Part shown: positions 1 to 11,924 of the stretch, piece after piece | How the letters are laid out: the number at the start of each line of letters is the position of its first letter | How positions within the stretch are numbered: position 1 is the first letter of the stretch | DNA from: Perkinsus olseni | Taxonomy: Eukaryota; Perkinsozoa; Perkinsida; Perkinsidae | Direction of reading: 5' to 3' | Length of the DNA stretch: 64,000 nucleotides | Assembly: GCA_013115135.1 (NCBI GenBank) | Contig: JABANP010000203.1 | Coordinates: 1-64,000 of the forward strand | The notes under the pieces: generated by a model | The model's database searches: none | The model's input: only the letters and a program-made list of their open reading frames with translations | What the model was told of the DNA's origin: nothing | Translations under genes and position numbers: made by a program

Positions 1-625
1 GTTCGCCCAACCTCGGATTGCCCGGATTGCAATGTCTCGGAAGAAGTACGAGTGACTACTTTCTCTTGTTCGGCTGAAAGACCAGATGAGGGAGAGGTCG
101 TAGTCGTTCGCTGGAGAGCAGTGTCGGCACTGTGCGACTCATTCTCCCGAATGTTCTTCGGAATCCGAAGTGGACCCTCCACCCCCAGTAGTAGGGGAAA
201 GAGGCGTTGAGCTCGGATGATGCACCATGTTTAATGGACACAACAAAGAAGAATAGTCGAGAAACAAAAAGGTAGCGAAAAGAGAGCTCCCCATAGCTAA
301 TCATAGCTTAGCTGCACAGCGTCTGTCTCCTTAACGGAGAGCTTGAGATGACGTGACTAGGATTTGAACCTGGGTCTGGAAACCTAGCGTCACCACCAGC
401 AGCAACAGCATACACTTGAGGGCTGCTGATGCTGGTGATGACGAGTAACAAGACGAAACATAAATAGTATCAATAATGATGTGCATGAGGAAGTGGATAC
501 AATAAATGCCGGGAGAAACAAATGAATCTACAACAGTACTAATCACAGCCAGAAGCATAGACTGGGGCCATTGCGTAGACTTAGGATGATCCAAAAAGGC
601 GTGATGATGATAAACGTTAAGGGCA
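1..625. other. Left flank, no supported gene
   Basis: This stretch lies downstream of the first AP2-like gene. Short open frames exist on the minus strand (about 56-304 and 331-625) but they are not protein-like in composition and match no family I know. A tRNA-like B-box on the minus strand at 360-370 lacks a matching acceptor stem and was rejected. It could hold the 3' UTR of the AP2-like gene or the end of another gene lying to the left. Confidence 0.4.
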
Positions 626-2325
626 TTAAAGAGTAACCAGCATCTCATCCTCCAAAGCCGGCAAGTTAGGTAATACTGCCGACTCAGCCACACCACCATG
701 GGGATTGGGTTTAAGGAACTCCCGCACGAAGGCTCTCATCTCTTCAACGCTTGTTACATACTCCTTGGCTTGGACCATCGCCTCACGGTCTCTTGAGGCA
801 TCCTCTATGGTCTTCCTCAACGGGCCATAAACTCTTTTCTTATTTACATATACAGTACTTACATAACCATAGGGATTCCTCCATACACCAGGAGGTGCAC
901 CGTAGCTCTTCCTGCGACCGTAGCAGCTCATATTTGTGTTACTGTTGCTGCTTAGATCATTCAACCGACTTGCTCCAACTTGCGGCCGTGGCATACCAGT
1001 GGTTGCTAAAACAAACAAGGATGGTACATGAGAAGAGATAACACCCTGACTACTACCTCCAGGGAAGGAGAACGCCGGCATTGGTGCAGCTAGTGTAGGT
1101 TGCTGCTGCTGCTGCTGTTGCTGCATTTGTGGCTCTTGCTGCTGACGATTAATCGGCAGACCACCGTACTGTGGCGGTTGAGGAGCGGTAGTAGCGGGAT
1201 TGGTAGCCATGGCTGGGTAGACACTCGACGACGATGATGTAGTAGCACCCGTTGCGGAGAAGGTAGAAGTAGCGTCGCAAGGGGTCAAGCTAGGGGTGGA
1301 TACATTGTTTGACGTGCTGCTCGTAGCAGCAGCAGAGGAAGCACCGGGGACAGTAGCACTGACTCGCGAAAGCAAGGCATTGTACGCAGCAGTGGCAGCT
1401 CCTGAGAAAACGACGACAAAATCAACTAATCCCTGAGATGGTTGAATGTCTGCTGTGGCTACTACCTGGGTTGCCCCCTCGTTGGCTGTTAAGCAGCTCT
1501 AGAAGGCCCAAACATGCGTTTGTCAAGACAGCATTTTCTGCCTCAAGCTTCTCGGAGGTGCTTCGAGAAGGCCCCTGACCGCCACCATTGGGAGCCGTAG
1601 GTGGTGGCAGTGCCCCTGCTGTTGTAGTGGTGGTGGTAGCCGTTGTTGACAAGGGAGAGGCAGGCAAGGGGGTTGTAGGCAGAGGGCTGAGACTACTGCT
1701 GACATTGCTGCTTGCACTTGTACTGTATCCACTATCGCTCAACGATGAGCATTCCAGTCCTGCAGATGTTGTTGTTGATGCAGTTGTTGCTGGGCTCGCT
1801 GAAACACAACAAACACCGTTAACTCGATCCGATATCGCCCGAAGCGGGAGGAAGTGACCATTACTGCCGACCGAGGCAGCAGCAGTTGATCGTCATCACA
1901 CTCTAGCATTGTCGGTGACTTCATAGACTATGCGCATAAATATTGTCTTTAGAAGCCCCTATCGTGTCCTAGTAAGCGTGAGAGCTAAGAACGCTAAGAG
2001 CAACATCACAGACTACAGCCGCCATAAAAATGATGAACAGCGAAACCCCCAGCACGAACTTACGTGGAGTGAACTTGGGACTATCACAAGGTGATGACCG
2101 AAGCAAGTCATTATCATCATCAAAGTTGAGTGTAAGTGATGGATGTGCAGTACTAGTGATAGGGGTAGCAGGAGCAGCAGTACTAGCAGACTGTGGATAG
2201 TGTTGGGTAGTAGCAGTGGAGGCGGACGCTGGCAGAATACCAAATCCCTGTTGGAGTTGGAGTTGTTGCTGCCCGTCTTGACGAGGACGCTGCTGCTGCT
2301 GTTGTCCGTTGGTAGAGGAGAACAT
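626..2325 (-). CDS. AP2-like domain protein, copy 1 (three exons)
   Basis: Exons are 2325-2064, 1798-1466 and 1401-626. Both introns (265 and 64 bp) have GT-AG ends and keep phase, giving 456 aa. The start is ATG 2325, followed by a Gln-rich stretch. Residues about 80-200 are Ser/Thr/Pro-rich and contain a short helix-like motif (AENAVLTNACLGLLELL). A C-terminal domain from about residue 357 (SYGAPPGVWRNPYGYVST, then YVNKKRVYGPLRK) has the AP2/ERF pattern of a G-V-W turn, aromatic strand residues and a final acidic helix. After it comes a conserved tail (VEEMRAFVREFLKPNPHGG). AP2 domains bind DNA in apicomplexan ApiAP2 and plant ERF regulators, so a nuclear transcription factor is the inference. 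A paralog lies head to head at 2877. Exon 1 read straight through its donor (GTAAGT at 2063) would give a false membrane helix; I treat that as intron. Confidence 0.75.
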
Positions 2326-2876
2326 TATGAAGAATCCAGATCGACAAGTAACTTCAAATGCCTGCTCACAATCAGGAGGTTTTCATCAACATCACAGGCT
2401 TCTCCTCATCGCCACAATAGTAGCGCTAGTAGTAACAACAATTGCAATCATGACAACAACACCAGCGGCAACAGCAGCGGCACTGAAGGTCGCCGGTTCT
2501 GCTATGGTTGAGATCGGCCTCCCGACTAGCGGCATAATGCTGGACTTCGGTTACCTACGTTGGTACATTTGTCATCTCAAGGGCACCACACCGACTGTCC
2601 CTCTACTTGTGCAAGCAAGTCGATTTTGCACGTCAATCGCGCTCGCCATTCTGATCGATGCGCATGATCTGGCCGCGTCGCCTGCCACCGCTTGCGTGCC
2701 ACTGTTGTAGAATATCGACCTCATGTATCCAAGCATTCATCTTGGGGCCTCCCAGGGGAATGGAAACAACCTCGTCATCGACGAGAGGCTGTGTAATATG
2801 GTAATAACCGGTGAGGAGCGATTCGAAGTTGGTGCTGATTTCTACGGTGTATCATCAGAATCTACCCAATCTTGTG
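2326..2876. promoter_or_regulatory. Shared divergent promoter region of the AP2-like pair
   Basis: The 551-bp gap separates the ATG codons of two divergent AP2-like paralogs. It is rich in CAA/CAG and CAT/CAC triplets. An open frame crosses it on the plus strand (about 2309-2710) but is mostly low-complexity Thr/Ala translation and I do not call it a gene. No specific operator or TATA-like element could be assigned by eye. The call rests only on position. Confidence 0.4.
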
Positions 2877-4314
2877 ATGATGGATTGCGATGATCAACAA
2901 CAAGAACAAACATCATCGTCCCTGCCTGGTAATCACTTGACGATCCGTAACAGCGCGTCATCATCAACAGTGGCTACGGGGCCAGGTAAGCCCATCCATA
3001 CACGTACGCTGATGATGCTGATGTATCCAGGGTTCGCCAGAGATAGTTGCCCTTCATATGCCGCTGCCTTGGCTAGCCTTCGAACTAAGCCTCTGGATAG
3101 GGGTGTCAGCAAAGGGCAGGGTGGTGGAGCAGGTCCTTTCCCTCCAGCAACGACGAACCCGAACCGGGGGCTTGGTGAGGTCAACGCTATGCTTACTGAA
3201 GCATGTTCTAGGCTTTTGGATGCTGTACAAAACCCTGACACTCAGTACAGAGATTTATGTAATAAGAATTGGGTATGTTATGGTAGGGGTGATGTTTTCT
3301 CTTCAGGTATTCAGCAAGCACGCAAAGCCTTGCTTGTTGGCCAACATGTGTATCGTAATGGTGAGCTTGGCGCTGCTGGGTGTGGTAGTAGTGTATCACC
3401 CATAGCTGCCAATGTTATACTTGATCCATCCTGGAAACTACCTTCATCACCCACTGATGTTGCAGTAAAGCAACAACAACAACAACAGCAGCAGTCGCCT
3501 ACCACTGCTGTTGCGGCTTCTGCTGCTACCTATGATGATTATACCTCTACTGCAAGTAACAGCCTCCCACGCTTCGACCCAACAGCAGCACCACCCAACT
3601 TGACGCTGCCAACCACCGCAGGTAAACACTACCACCTACTCGCTATCACTCCCATCGGTGTGTTCAGATATGTCTGATGCTAGCAAGATGAAATTGCAGC
3701 CTATGAACGCTGAGGATCATCGTTATGATACGTTATATGGTACAGACTCCTTTTTAGGAAGTAGAGTGGGGGGCACTCCAATGCATGGGGGCAGCAGTAA
3801 CATCAATCACAAGAAGAGACAAAAGAGCTATGGTGCCCCGACTGGTGTATGGAAGAATCCTTATGGCTTCGTGAGTACGATTTATGTGAATAAACGTCGT
3901 GTCTACGGACCATTAAGGAAGAGTGTTGAAGCCGCTACTCGTGATAGGGAGGCTCTAGTCGGCGTTAAAGATATCATAACAACTGTTGAAGACATGAGAG
4001 CCTTCGTTAGAGACATGTTGAAACCCAATGACCATGGTGGTGTAGCTCTCAGTCGTCATGCTACTACTACTACTACTACTACTACTACCACTGACGTCTG
4101 TATGAACCTACCACCTAACCTTGCTGCCGCTGCAACTAGCACCACGCCAAGAGCATCTAGGCCATTGCCCACTTCGCCTAGACGTCGTCGGAGTCGTAGC
4201 AACAAGAAACAGCAGGTTGCTACCTTATTTTCATCGTCATCATCATCATTGCAGTATATGCATCCGTCATCGGACCCCACTCATCATTCTGACGAGGTTT
4301 TCATAACCATCTAG
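2877..4314 (+). CDS. AP2-like domain protein, copy 2 (four exons proposed)
   Basis: The start is ATG 2877 (MMDCDDQQQEQ). Proposed exons are 2877-2985, 3031-3258, 3307-3621 and 3668-4314, giving 432 aa. The last intron (46 bp) is required by a frame change. The first two (45 and 48 bp) are multiples of three and inferred from GTAAGC..CAG and GTAATA..TTCAG signals plus alignment with copy 1. Shared blocks with copy 1 are an EVNAMLTEACSRLLDAV helix, the AP2-like domain (SYGAPTGVWKNPYGFVST, YVNKRRVYGPLRK) and the tail VEDMRAFVRDMLKPNDHGG. After the tail this copy has a Thr run from an ACT repeat (about 4062-4090), an Arg/Lys-rich patch that could be a nuclear localisation signal, and a Ser/His-rich end. 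A transcription factor is inferred; the lineage-specific family is well supported by the two copies. Confidence 0.75.
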
Positions 4315-4915
4315 AGTACTACTACTACTCCAGCAACTACTGTAGGTTCGATAACATTCCCGAGGTTATCCTTCGACGCTGGTTCGACAAGTAAGTACTA
4401 CTGCAACAACTGCAAATCTTCATCAACATCAATCATCATTCTTGTGGATGATGATGTGACATTGATACTCTGCTGCTGCTGCTGCTGCTGCCGTCACGAT
4501 GCCAAACATCATCATCATCATCCTCGTCCTTTGCACTATTACTACGTACTTATTATTATTATTCATTGCTGTTATGGTCAACGGTGCTTGTGCGCCTCAA
4601 CTGACTGTAATGAGCGGCGTTGTTGTTGTTGTTGTTATTGTCGTTACGTGATGAGACTGCTCTCATATCATGATATCATCATCATCCGTCGCTATCCCGA
4701 CCATCATACTGTCATCAAAGTTTTCTTCCCGATGATTAGATCACCGCCTGTTGTGTTGTTATCATCATCATCACCATCAATCGTCGGCGTCCAAGTGATA
4801 ACTGCCGATCTGCTGTCTCGTAACGGATTAACCTTGCGGTATCGGGTCGCACCCGCCTTACCATTAGGGGTCATTCTTCACATTGGAGTCGTTGCTGCGA
4901 GGTTTGGTACGGTAA
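4315..4915. other. Intergenic, triplet-repeat rich
   Basis: Between the AP2-like gene and IFT56. It is dominated by short triplet runs: CTG (about 4472-4491), CAT (4507-4523), TTA (4550-4561), GTT (4618-4638) and ATC/TCA (4674-4684, 4762-4778). An open frame at 4444-4995 is only a translation of these runs. It should contain the IFT56 promoter and 5' UTR, but I see no clear element. Confidence 0.5.
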
Positions 4916-7442
4916 ATGATAAGACCAGGCTCTGCAGTGAACAGGCGGAGACCATCAGCAGCAGCAACAACCGGCAGCACAGCCGGGGCACCTAGGGTAA
5001 CACCAAGCAAAGGCCGACCACACAGTGTGAAACCCGAGCTCATCGATTTCCTCTACAAAAGGGATTATACCGGAGCCATTGCCCTACTGGAATTCGAGGA
5101 GGCAGTTGGAGATCGCCGGTGATGAGGGTTATGATGCTGCTCAGCAGCCCTGACGTTCATACTCATCGACAGGCCGGCCTTACCATTATGGCTGGCTCTG
5201 TGCTACTTCCACAATGGACAGTACGATAAGGCAATTGAAGTGTATGATGCCGTACTGGTCGATGGTAGTAGTCATCAGTAAGGTCTCTATGCACCACACC
5301 CCATCAGGTGGCGAACCCCACCTCTCGACTGCAGCGAGTGATAAGGAAGAGGAGGCCGTAGCATTGTGGAAGGCCTGTTGTCTGTAGCATCAATCGTCAT
5401 ACAGAAGCTGTACTACTCATCACTAGGTATGGTGCTTGTGCATACGAACAATGCTACCAACTGGCGGACAGTATTGGGGACTACGGCCGCGATGACCAGG
5501 TAGCAATACAACACTTGTACCTCATCATCGCCATAATCATCATGCATCCCTCATTTGCCATGATGGTCACCAGGCTCTAAGCCAATTACGTATAAGGCTG
5601 TTGCTGCATGCTGCTCATAAACTGAATGATGAAGCAGCCATGATGAAGTGGCATCAACGACTCACTAAAGGCGACAGCAGTGCGTCCTCCCCCTCCTCGA
5701 CGCAACACCAGCAGCAGCAACTGACACTAGCAGCGATACAGTACCACTCAGCCGTCATCAATAGTGATGATGATGGTATATCAGGTACCTCAGGAATCAC
5801 CAGCAACAGGCCACTGATATCTATAAGAAGCTTATTGTGGACAACCCTGACTATAAAGCATTGAATGTGTATTAGTCGACTCCAGTCGCAGTAGAGATAT
5901 AACATCCCCGGCCTCAGGTACCTAGCCCTCTGTTATTATAAGATGGACTTCTACGACGTTGCTGCCGAAATGCTACAACCGTGAACAACATGCTACACAG
6001 GGTCTGTCTGATGATATGATGCTCAGGTATCTAGCCGCACATCCTACCTCTGTCATAGCCAACAACCTCAAAGCCTGCTGTCATTACCAACTTTATAACG
6101 GTACTACTACTCGTTGTCGTGGGAGTACTACGCCCCTCGAAAGGTAAAGCAGCTGAGGATGTATGGAAGCCTCTGGTCGAACACAGTGCGCAGCATGGTC
6201 CAAGAGTCTACGATCATCACGATATACTACGACATAATAAAGTGGTTTTCCGTAATGGTGATGGAGCCCTTCAGGTAGTTAGGTGGCCTCCCTACTGTGC
6301 AACAGACTGTGTAGCAGGTATTACCCCAGCTATTGGATATTATACCGGAGGCAAGACTCAACCTTATCATATATCATTTACGAGCCCCCAATGGGGATCC
6401 GCAGGAAGCATTCAACCTACTCGAGGTAATAGTCGAGGATACAGCCGTTGTGTACTCGTCTGTGGTAGGGAGTCGAGCCGAGCCAGCCACGGGAACACAT
6501 CTTGAAGGCAGTAGTACATGCTGTAGTAGGGCAGCAGCAGGGCGACGGTAAGGCTCTTCCCGATGCTGCTTCCTCACAACATCAATGCGACCGAGTCAGG
6601 TGGTGGTGCTAGGGAGTCGCTTCAGACAGCAGAGCAGCTCTTCCATCTGGTTGGGGCTAGTAATGGTGTTCATGGCAGCAGCAGGCCCTCCACGACCGTG
6701 TACAGGTGCATCGGAATGTGACACGATACCTGGGCGCCAGTGCATGGCCTCGTGTCTGTACTTGAGGAAGCAATTCGAGGACGCCTTGGTCTATCTGAAG
6801 AGTATCAAGGCTTATTTCTCAGCAGATGATGATTTTAATTGGAATTATGGTATTGCTTGTGCAGCCATTGGTGACTATAAGGAAGGCCAGCAGGCTCTGC
6901 TCTCAGTACACAACCCCAAGTATAGATCAGAATTCACGTGATACCGCTGTGGTAGTGCTGCAGCAGAGGGAGTACGTTGATGCTCTCAGTTACCTCTCAT
7001 GGCTGTGTAGATGCCTAGTTCTGAATGGTGATCCAGTATCAGCTTGGGAGGTGTATACTCGTCAAGAGCCAACCTCGGATACCTTCAACCTATTGCATAT
7101 TATCGCTAATGATTGCTACAAGCAAGGACATTTCTTCATCGCCTGCAAGGCGTTTGATGTCCTGGAGAGGCTCGACCCCGATCCAGAGTTCTGGGATGCC
7201 AAGAGAGGGTCAGCAGTAGGCGTCTTCCAGCTGGTTATAGCGGGCATGGCGCCACCAGAGCAGCTGCAGGAGGTGAGGCGGCTGCTGTTGCCGTGCCGTG
7301 ATTGGACGGTTACGCGGGCTGCTGTCGTCAGGTGGTCGATCTATTGCGAGGGACGAGAGAACATCAGATACCGCAAGTAGAGTACATCATCAATAGGGTC
7401 TTCAAGAAGTGGGCTGGAGATAATGGTGTCTATCTAGAGTAG
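4916..7442 (+). CDS. IFT56: Intraflagellar transport protein IFT56 (TTC26/DYF-13)
   Basis: A multi-exon gene whose translated pieces follow the TTC26 family in order: [21 protein letters not shown] near the N terminus, a TPR block ([20 protein letters not shown]) after the first intron (5119-5172, phase-consistent), [20 protein letters not shown] (about 5603), [16 protein letters not shown] (6055), [16 protein letters not shown] (6336), [15 protein letters not shown] (6712), [19 protein letters not shown] (7078) and [20 protein letters not shown] (7150). It ends [16 protein letters not shown] at 7442, matching the family C terminus. IFT56 is a TPR subunit of the IFT-B complex, carrying motility-related cargo into cilia. 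The organism is therefore expected to make a flagellated stage. Start ATG 4916 gives a basic, Pro/Ala-rich leader as in relatives. At least eight short introns are needed; not all boundaries were fixed. No key motif is missing. Confidence 0.9.
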
Positions 7443-7607
7443 CCGCCGCCGCCGCAGACGGCAGGTGATGATGATGGCCAATATCATCATTCATGATCAT
7501 GTTATCTCAAGGCATGGATACGGTACCATCAGTCTCTGATGTATTCACCGTGTTGTGGTATGAGTGCTGTCATGGGACAATCTTTGTGTTATCATTGATG
7601 TATAGGT

Positions 7608-10600
7608 ATGTTCACTCCACCACCACCATTGTTCAACAACCCTTTCCATAAACTACCAACTACCCCTGTTCATGCTCAGTCGTCCTACTACTCCAATGCT
7701 GGTGGGATGCTGCGGATCCACATCGAGGGGGCATTAGCTATAAGCTCCGATCATACCGGTTACACAGGTACGCCAGTAGCATCCCCCTTGCGTCATCATC
7801 AACAACAACAACCACATCAGCATCAGTTGGCGTCCATGATCGGGTTGAATACTGCCGAGCGTGTTACTCCCGATGGGCAACAACAACCACACCACCAGCA
7901 GCAGCTAGCATCGTCATTTCTACCTCAACGCCAGCAACCTGCCTGGTTCGCCCCCCTCCCTTCTCTCCCTCCTGTTATGCCTCTCTTCGGTGGTCCGACA
8001 CCACAGCAGGTCTGTCGGTCGATATCCCAACCCTCCACCACCATCCAATATTGCCAGTGGGCATCGGAAGCACCGCCCGGTCATGTTGTCACTACCCGGC
8101 AAGATGCACACAATGCTGTCCCTCAACATCATCTGACCAGCGCTGCACTCGTACCACCACCAGCGAAGGTCATCCTAATACCCGAACACCACACTGACCA
8201 CTCTACTGTGTCTGCAGCTGCACTTGAAGCGTCTCATCCGGCGCATCCCCAAGCCCACCTCGCATCCTCGGTACCGTCATCTTCAATGGCTGTGTTATAT
8301 CCCCAGACAGCTAGGGGTGGTGGGGATAGTCCTGAAGCTATTACACAACGGGGGAGTCGTGCGAAGGCGGCCTCTACTACCCCTCTAGTGGACCTGGGTG
8401 GGGATGCAGCCTTGCCTTTCCCTCCGTCTAGGGAGCTTCTGTTTACGGTAGGTTTGGACCATCACTCGGGTTCGGATGTGATGGAGCTGCAGCTAGCAGT
8501 GCATGCCTTGGAGCTCGAGAATGCTGCATTGAGGAGGCGGGCCAAGGAGAGGAGTAAGGCATTGGCTGAGGCTCAGGGGAAGGTAGGGAAGGCAGCATCG
8601 TCCTGGTGGTGACGCAGGAACATTAGGTACAGTCTTTGCAGGAAGCTCTCGTCGAGGCAGAGCTACTGAGTATATCACGAATGCTTCTCCTTCTTCCCCA
8701 GCCAGCCTTCAGATACTGGCCCTCGTACATCACCTTCCACTAGTGTGTTGTCCCCCGATTATGGCGTAGTCAGCAATGACCTACGTAGTATCGTCAGCCT
8801 TCTGACTAAGGCAGGACAGCTACTGCAAAGGCCTAAGGAGTGTGGTGCCCTACTGGCGGAGGTGATATCGATGTGCTATGTGCAATCGAGGCACCCTCTT
8901 CGCAGGCAGCGGAGAGTATAGCTGCCGTAGACGACAAGATAAGGAATATGGTCTCTTCAGGCAGCAGGATGGTACCTCCACAATCTGCTACTCAGGTCAG
9001 CTACCCGTCTACGGTTGTTTGTATCCTCACGTCAGGGCGCAGGAGAGGGTGGTGATAATGATGAGAGTGTGAGGGTGAGGACACTTGAAGAAGAGGTAGA
9101 AGGCCTTAGGAGGAAGCTAGCAGAGGCGGAAAGGATGATCACTAGCTCTCATGCCAGGGAATTCGACTTGGTAGTTATAGCTTGCCTTGAAGAGTGTAGG
9201 CTTCTTCCAGCTGAGGGCCATTGAAGGGGAGAGTGTCCATGCAGCAAGAGTCAGCAGGGCTACGCCTGGCAAAGGGAGAGGCCGTCATACAATTGGCCAG
9301 TCGTCGTCGGTGGATGAGCATCATCATCATCATCATCATCATCACTCATCCAGTCCAGAGAGGGTTCGTCATGATAATTTTCTCCCGTTTTCCTGTGTGA
9401 TGCAATTGTAGGTCAGCATCCACGACCCTCGGCCGAGAAGCTCATCTATCCTAGTAGAACTAGCACAGCATGGCGTACTACCGCCACCTGAGTCGTCACA
9501 GGCCGTGAACGGCGCAGTGCCCAGGGCTGTTAGCAGCAGCAGAAGTAGTGATGATGGTGATGGCGATAACGCAAGGACGTAAGCATGGTGGGCTGGGGTA
9601 GTATCGGATCACCTTCTGCTGCTATCAGGAGTCGTTCTAGTGTAGCTTCCCCTCCATCATCTTTTACATTCGAGGACGCCTTGGCATCAGCCACTGCTAC
9701 TACTAGTATTCACACTGCGATATCGTCACCGTCCACTTGGAAGGATCGACCCGAAGTAGCCGCGCCGCCACAACGAAGGTTGTCATCCTACCGGCAGCAA
9801 CGGGAAGAGTTACGCCCATCAGGCCAAGTAGGTCCTCACCCGAACCCTCGCTTCAACTAGTGGCATTTACTTCAGAGCTTGCAAGGAAGAGGCTGGCGGG
9901 AATGATAATACTCATACCGATAACGATGACAACAGCCTCAATAATTCAACTGGAGATGTGGTTTTGGTGGAGCAGCATGTTCAGCCACTCCAAGACCAGA
10001 GCTGTCTTATTCCGAAGGATGCCTATCAGCTTGTCGTCGTCCGGGACTTCTCTGGCAAGGCCGCTATGGGACAACTCCCTCTATTTGGCCGGTGATGGGC
10101 CGAGGCTGAGCAAGGTGGCCGAGAGGGCTGCAGAGCTCCGCAAAGAGCTTATGGCAGCTCAGAAGGAGGTGAGGTCGGCTAGGGGAGTGCAGGGAGGAAG
10201 AGGTGGTTGTTGTACGGTCTCAGTTAGAAGGAGTATCTGGGCCGTATGATGACTACTTCGTCCAACAGTGGAAGAGATCAGTCGTGAATCAGGTTAAGGC
10301 GGAGGTTGACATGGCTGATATAGAATTGGAAAAGCAAGGCCAAGATAAGGATCTATTGGAGCAATACACGGGTACATCTCAAGTGGATAGTCAGGTAAGG
10401 CATCAATCCATCTAACACTATGCTACTGCAGTACCTTCCTCAGCTGGTCGTAGCCAAGAAGTTTGAAGTGAAGGCCACTCGTAGTAGCGATACGGCTACT
10501 ACTGCTACGACCTGCGGCGGCTTCCTTAACCTGCTTGCTACGGGAGCTTATGACGGCGGTGATGGTAGTAATCATCCCTAGGACTACTCACACCGATCGC

Positions 10601-11376
10601 TGTTAGCAGGACGTGATGCCTCCCTACCTAAACACTCAGTCGCCTTCCGGATAGTATCGGATAGGATTACAGAGGGGCACGGGAAAGTGAATGTAATGCT
10701 GCTGTTGAGCGTGTGGAAATGGCTCAGCTAGTCTCCTCCTCAGGTGCCTGTCAGTGGTCGCGAGGTGCCCCTCAGAAAGTATAAACTTGAAGTATCTATA
10801 TCTGGGAAGGTTATCAAAAATGCTTGTGTGGCGTGGGATGGTTGTGAATGGAGTCCGGCGGATGGTGTGACAGACGAAGACTACTGCAACGTTAACGGCG
10901 ATGGTGACGGGTCGGCGGTGGAGCTGAAGTTCGACCAGGGTATCGCTACGCTGGAGTACGCTTGTGTGCTGCAAACACTCAATAAGATAGCTTCTGTCTA
11001 TCGTGTCCTGGACCAGGCGAGGGACACTAGCCCCCAATTGAACACGGCGATAGCTTTGCTAGAGTCTCTCTCTTCGGGCAAGTGCCAGTGCTTCCCCGTC
11101 TACTATAACGGTACCTATCTGGCCCGTCTGCACATTGCCGCGCGTCATGTCGTTCATGATGGTCCCTGGGCTCGACGCTTATCAGACGAGATTCGTGCGC
11201 GGTGTGCATGCTTCTTGGCGTGCGATTTGAGACAGCTCATACCAGATGATACCAGATGTCCCTGCACTATCGATGGAATGGTTGATCAAGTGAAGAGATC
11301 GACTCGCGGAATTCCTTCTGATGATCTGACGTCGGCTGAGAGGCGGCTGTTGGATCTCGTCGAAAGATCGTTTTAG
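7608..11376 (+). CDS. Unrecognised large Gln/His-rich coiled-coil protein
   Basis: Open blocks on the plus strand appear to form one multi-exon gene; the span and the joining are inferred. Exon 1 from ATG 7608 to about 8612 is Pro/Gln/His-rich and ends in a coiled coil (LELENAALRRRAKERSKAL). Further blocks are another coiled coil (LEEEVEGLRRKLAEAERMI, about 9085-9140), a nine-His run from CAT repeats (about 9319-9345), KVAERAAELRKELMAAQKEV (about 10110-10170) and DDYFVQQWKRSVVNQVKAEV (about 10250-10310). A 210-codon exon (10744-11376) with a more globular composition carries repeated Cys (e.g. RARCACFLACDLRQL) and stops at 11376. I recognise no family. A scaffold or cytoskeletal role is possible from the coiled coils only. 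It could be two genes split near 9.5-10 kb. Confidence 0.5.
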
Positions 11377-11924
11377 TTCCGTTGGTGATTGCGCATTAAT
11401 ATAAGTGATATGACTTGATAGTATAAGACACTCATTGGTATAACTTTTTCACAAACTTACAGGAAAAGATTTGAGTTCACGCTAGTTATCCGGTTGGCGG
11501 CCTCTCCACGGATCGTACTCTATGCGGGTCATGACTTGGGCTCGATGCCTTCATGATGTATTCAGATTTCTGTCATCCTAGCTTGCAATTTCGTCTGTCC
11601 CTGCACTTACATGTGGGCGTGTGTAAATGCTGTGAAGCATCCGCGGTGCCTACACAGTCGGTCGTTGCTCCGCTTCGATGTTGCGTTTGTGTAAAGCGGT
11701 CGCGGATACAAAGATACTGTAACGTCATTTCACGATGTAGAACAATGGCGATTCGTGATGCCACTATGGTTCTTGCACGTTAAAAACCCAAAGGTGCTCA
11801 ATTATTGGGATCTTCGGAGTACTTGCGTCTCCGCGGTTGATGAACTACGGATCGACTCAACCCTGTTGGAGGGATAGAAAGGAACGATATCATATGAATG
11901 TGGCACGACAAAGAACAAATTAAA
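11377..11924. other. Convergent intergenic region
   Basis: About 550 bp between the 3' ends of the plus-strand coiled-coil gene and the minus-strand VAC14 gene. It is of more balanced composition than the triplet-rich coding regions. It should hold both 3' UTRs. Small open frames here (about 11553-11783 on either strand) are not protein-like. No terminator-type structure was identified. Confidence 0.4.

Noticed and set aside
340..400. tRNA-like B-box (minus-strand GGTTCAAATCC at 370-360)
   Set aside because: No matching 7-bp acceptor stem, D-arm or anticodon arm can be drawn upstream on the minus strand; the match to the B-box alone is not enough.
1969..2063. Transmembrane C terminus for AP2-like copy 1
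   Set aside because: It lies after a strong GTAAGT donor at 2063; splicing to 1798 restores phase and homology with copy 2.
2309..2710. Plus-strand open frame of 133 codons with hydrophobic stretches
   Set aside because: It overlaps the start of AP2-like copy 1 and the divergent promoter gap, and is mostly Thr/Ala translation of triplet repeats.
9319..9345. His-tag-like run of nine His codons
   Set aside because: It is a simple CAT repeat like many in this genome and not evidence of engineered sequence or a metal-binding gene.
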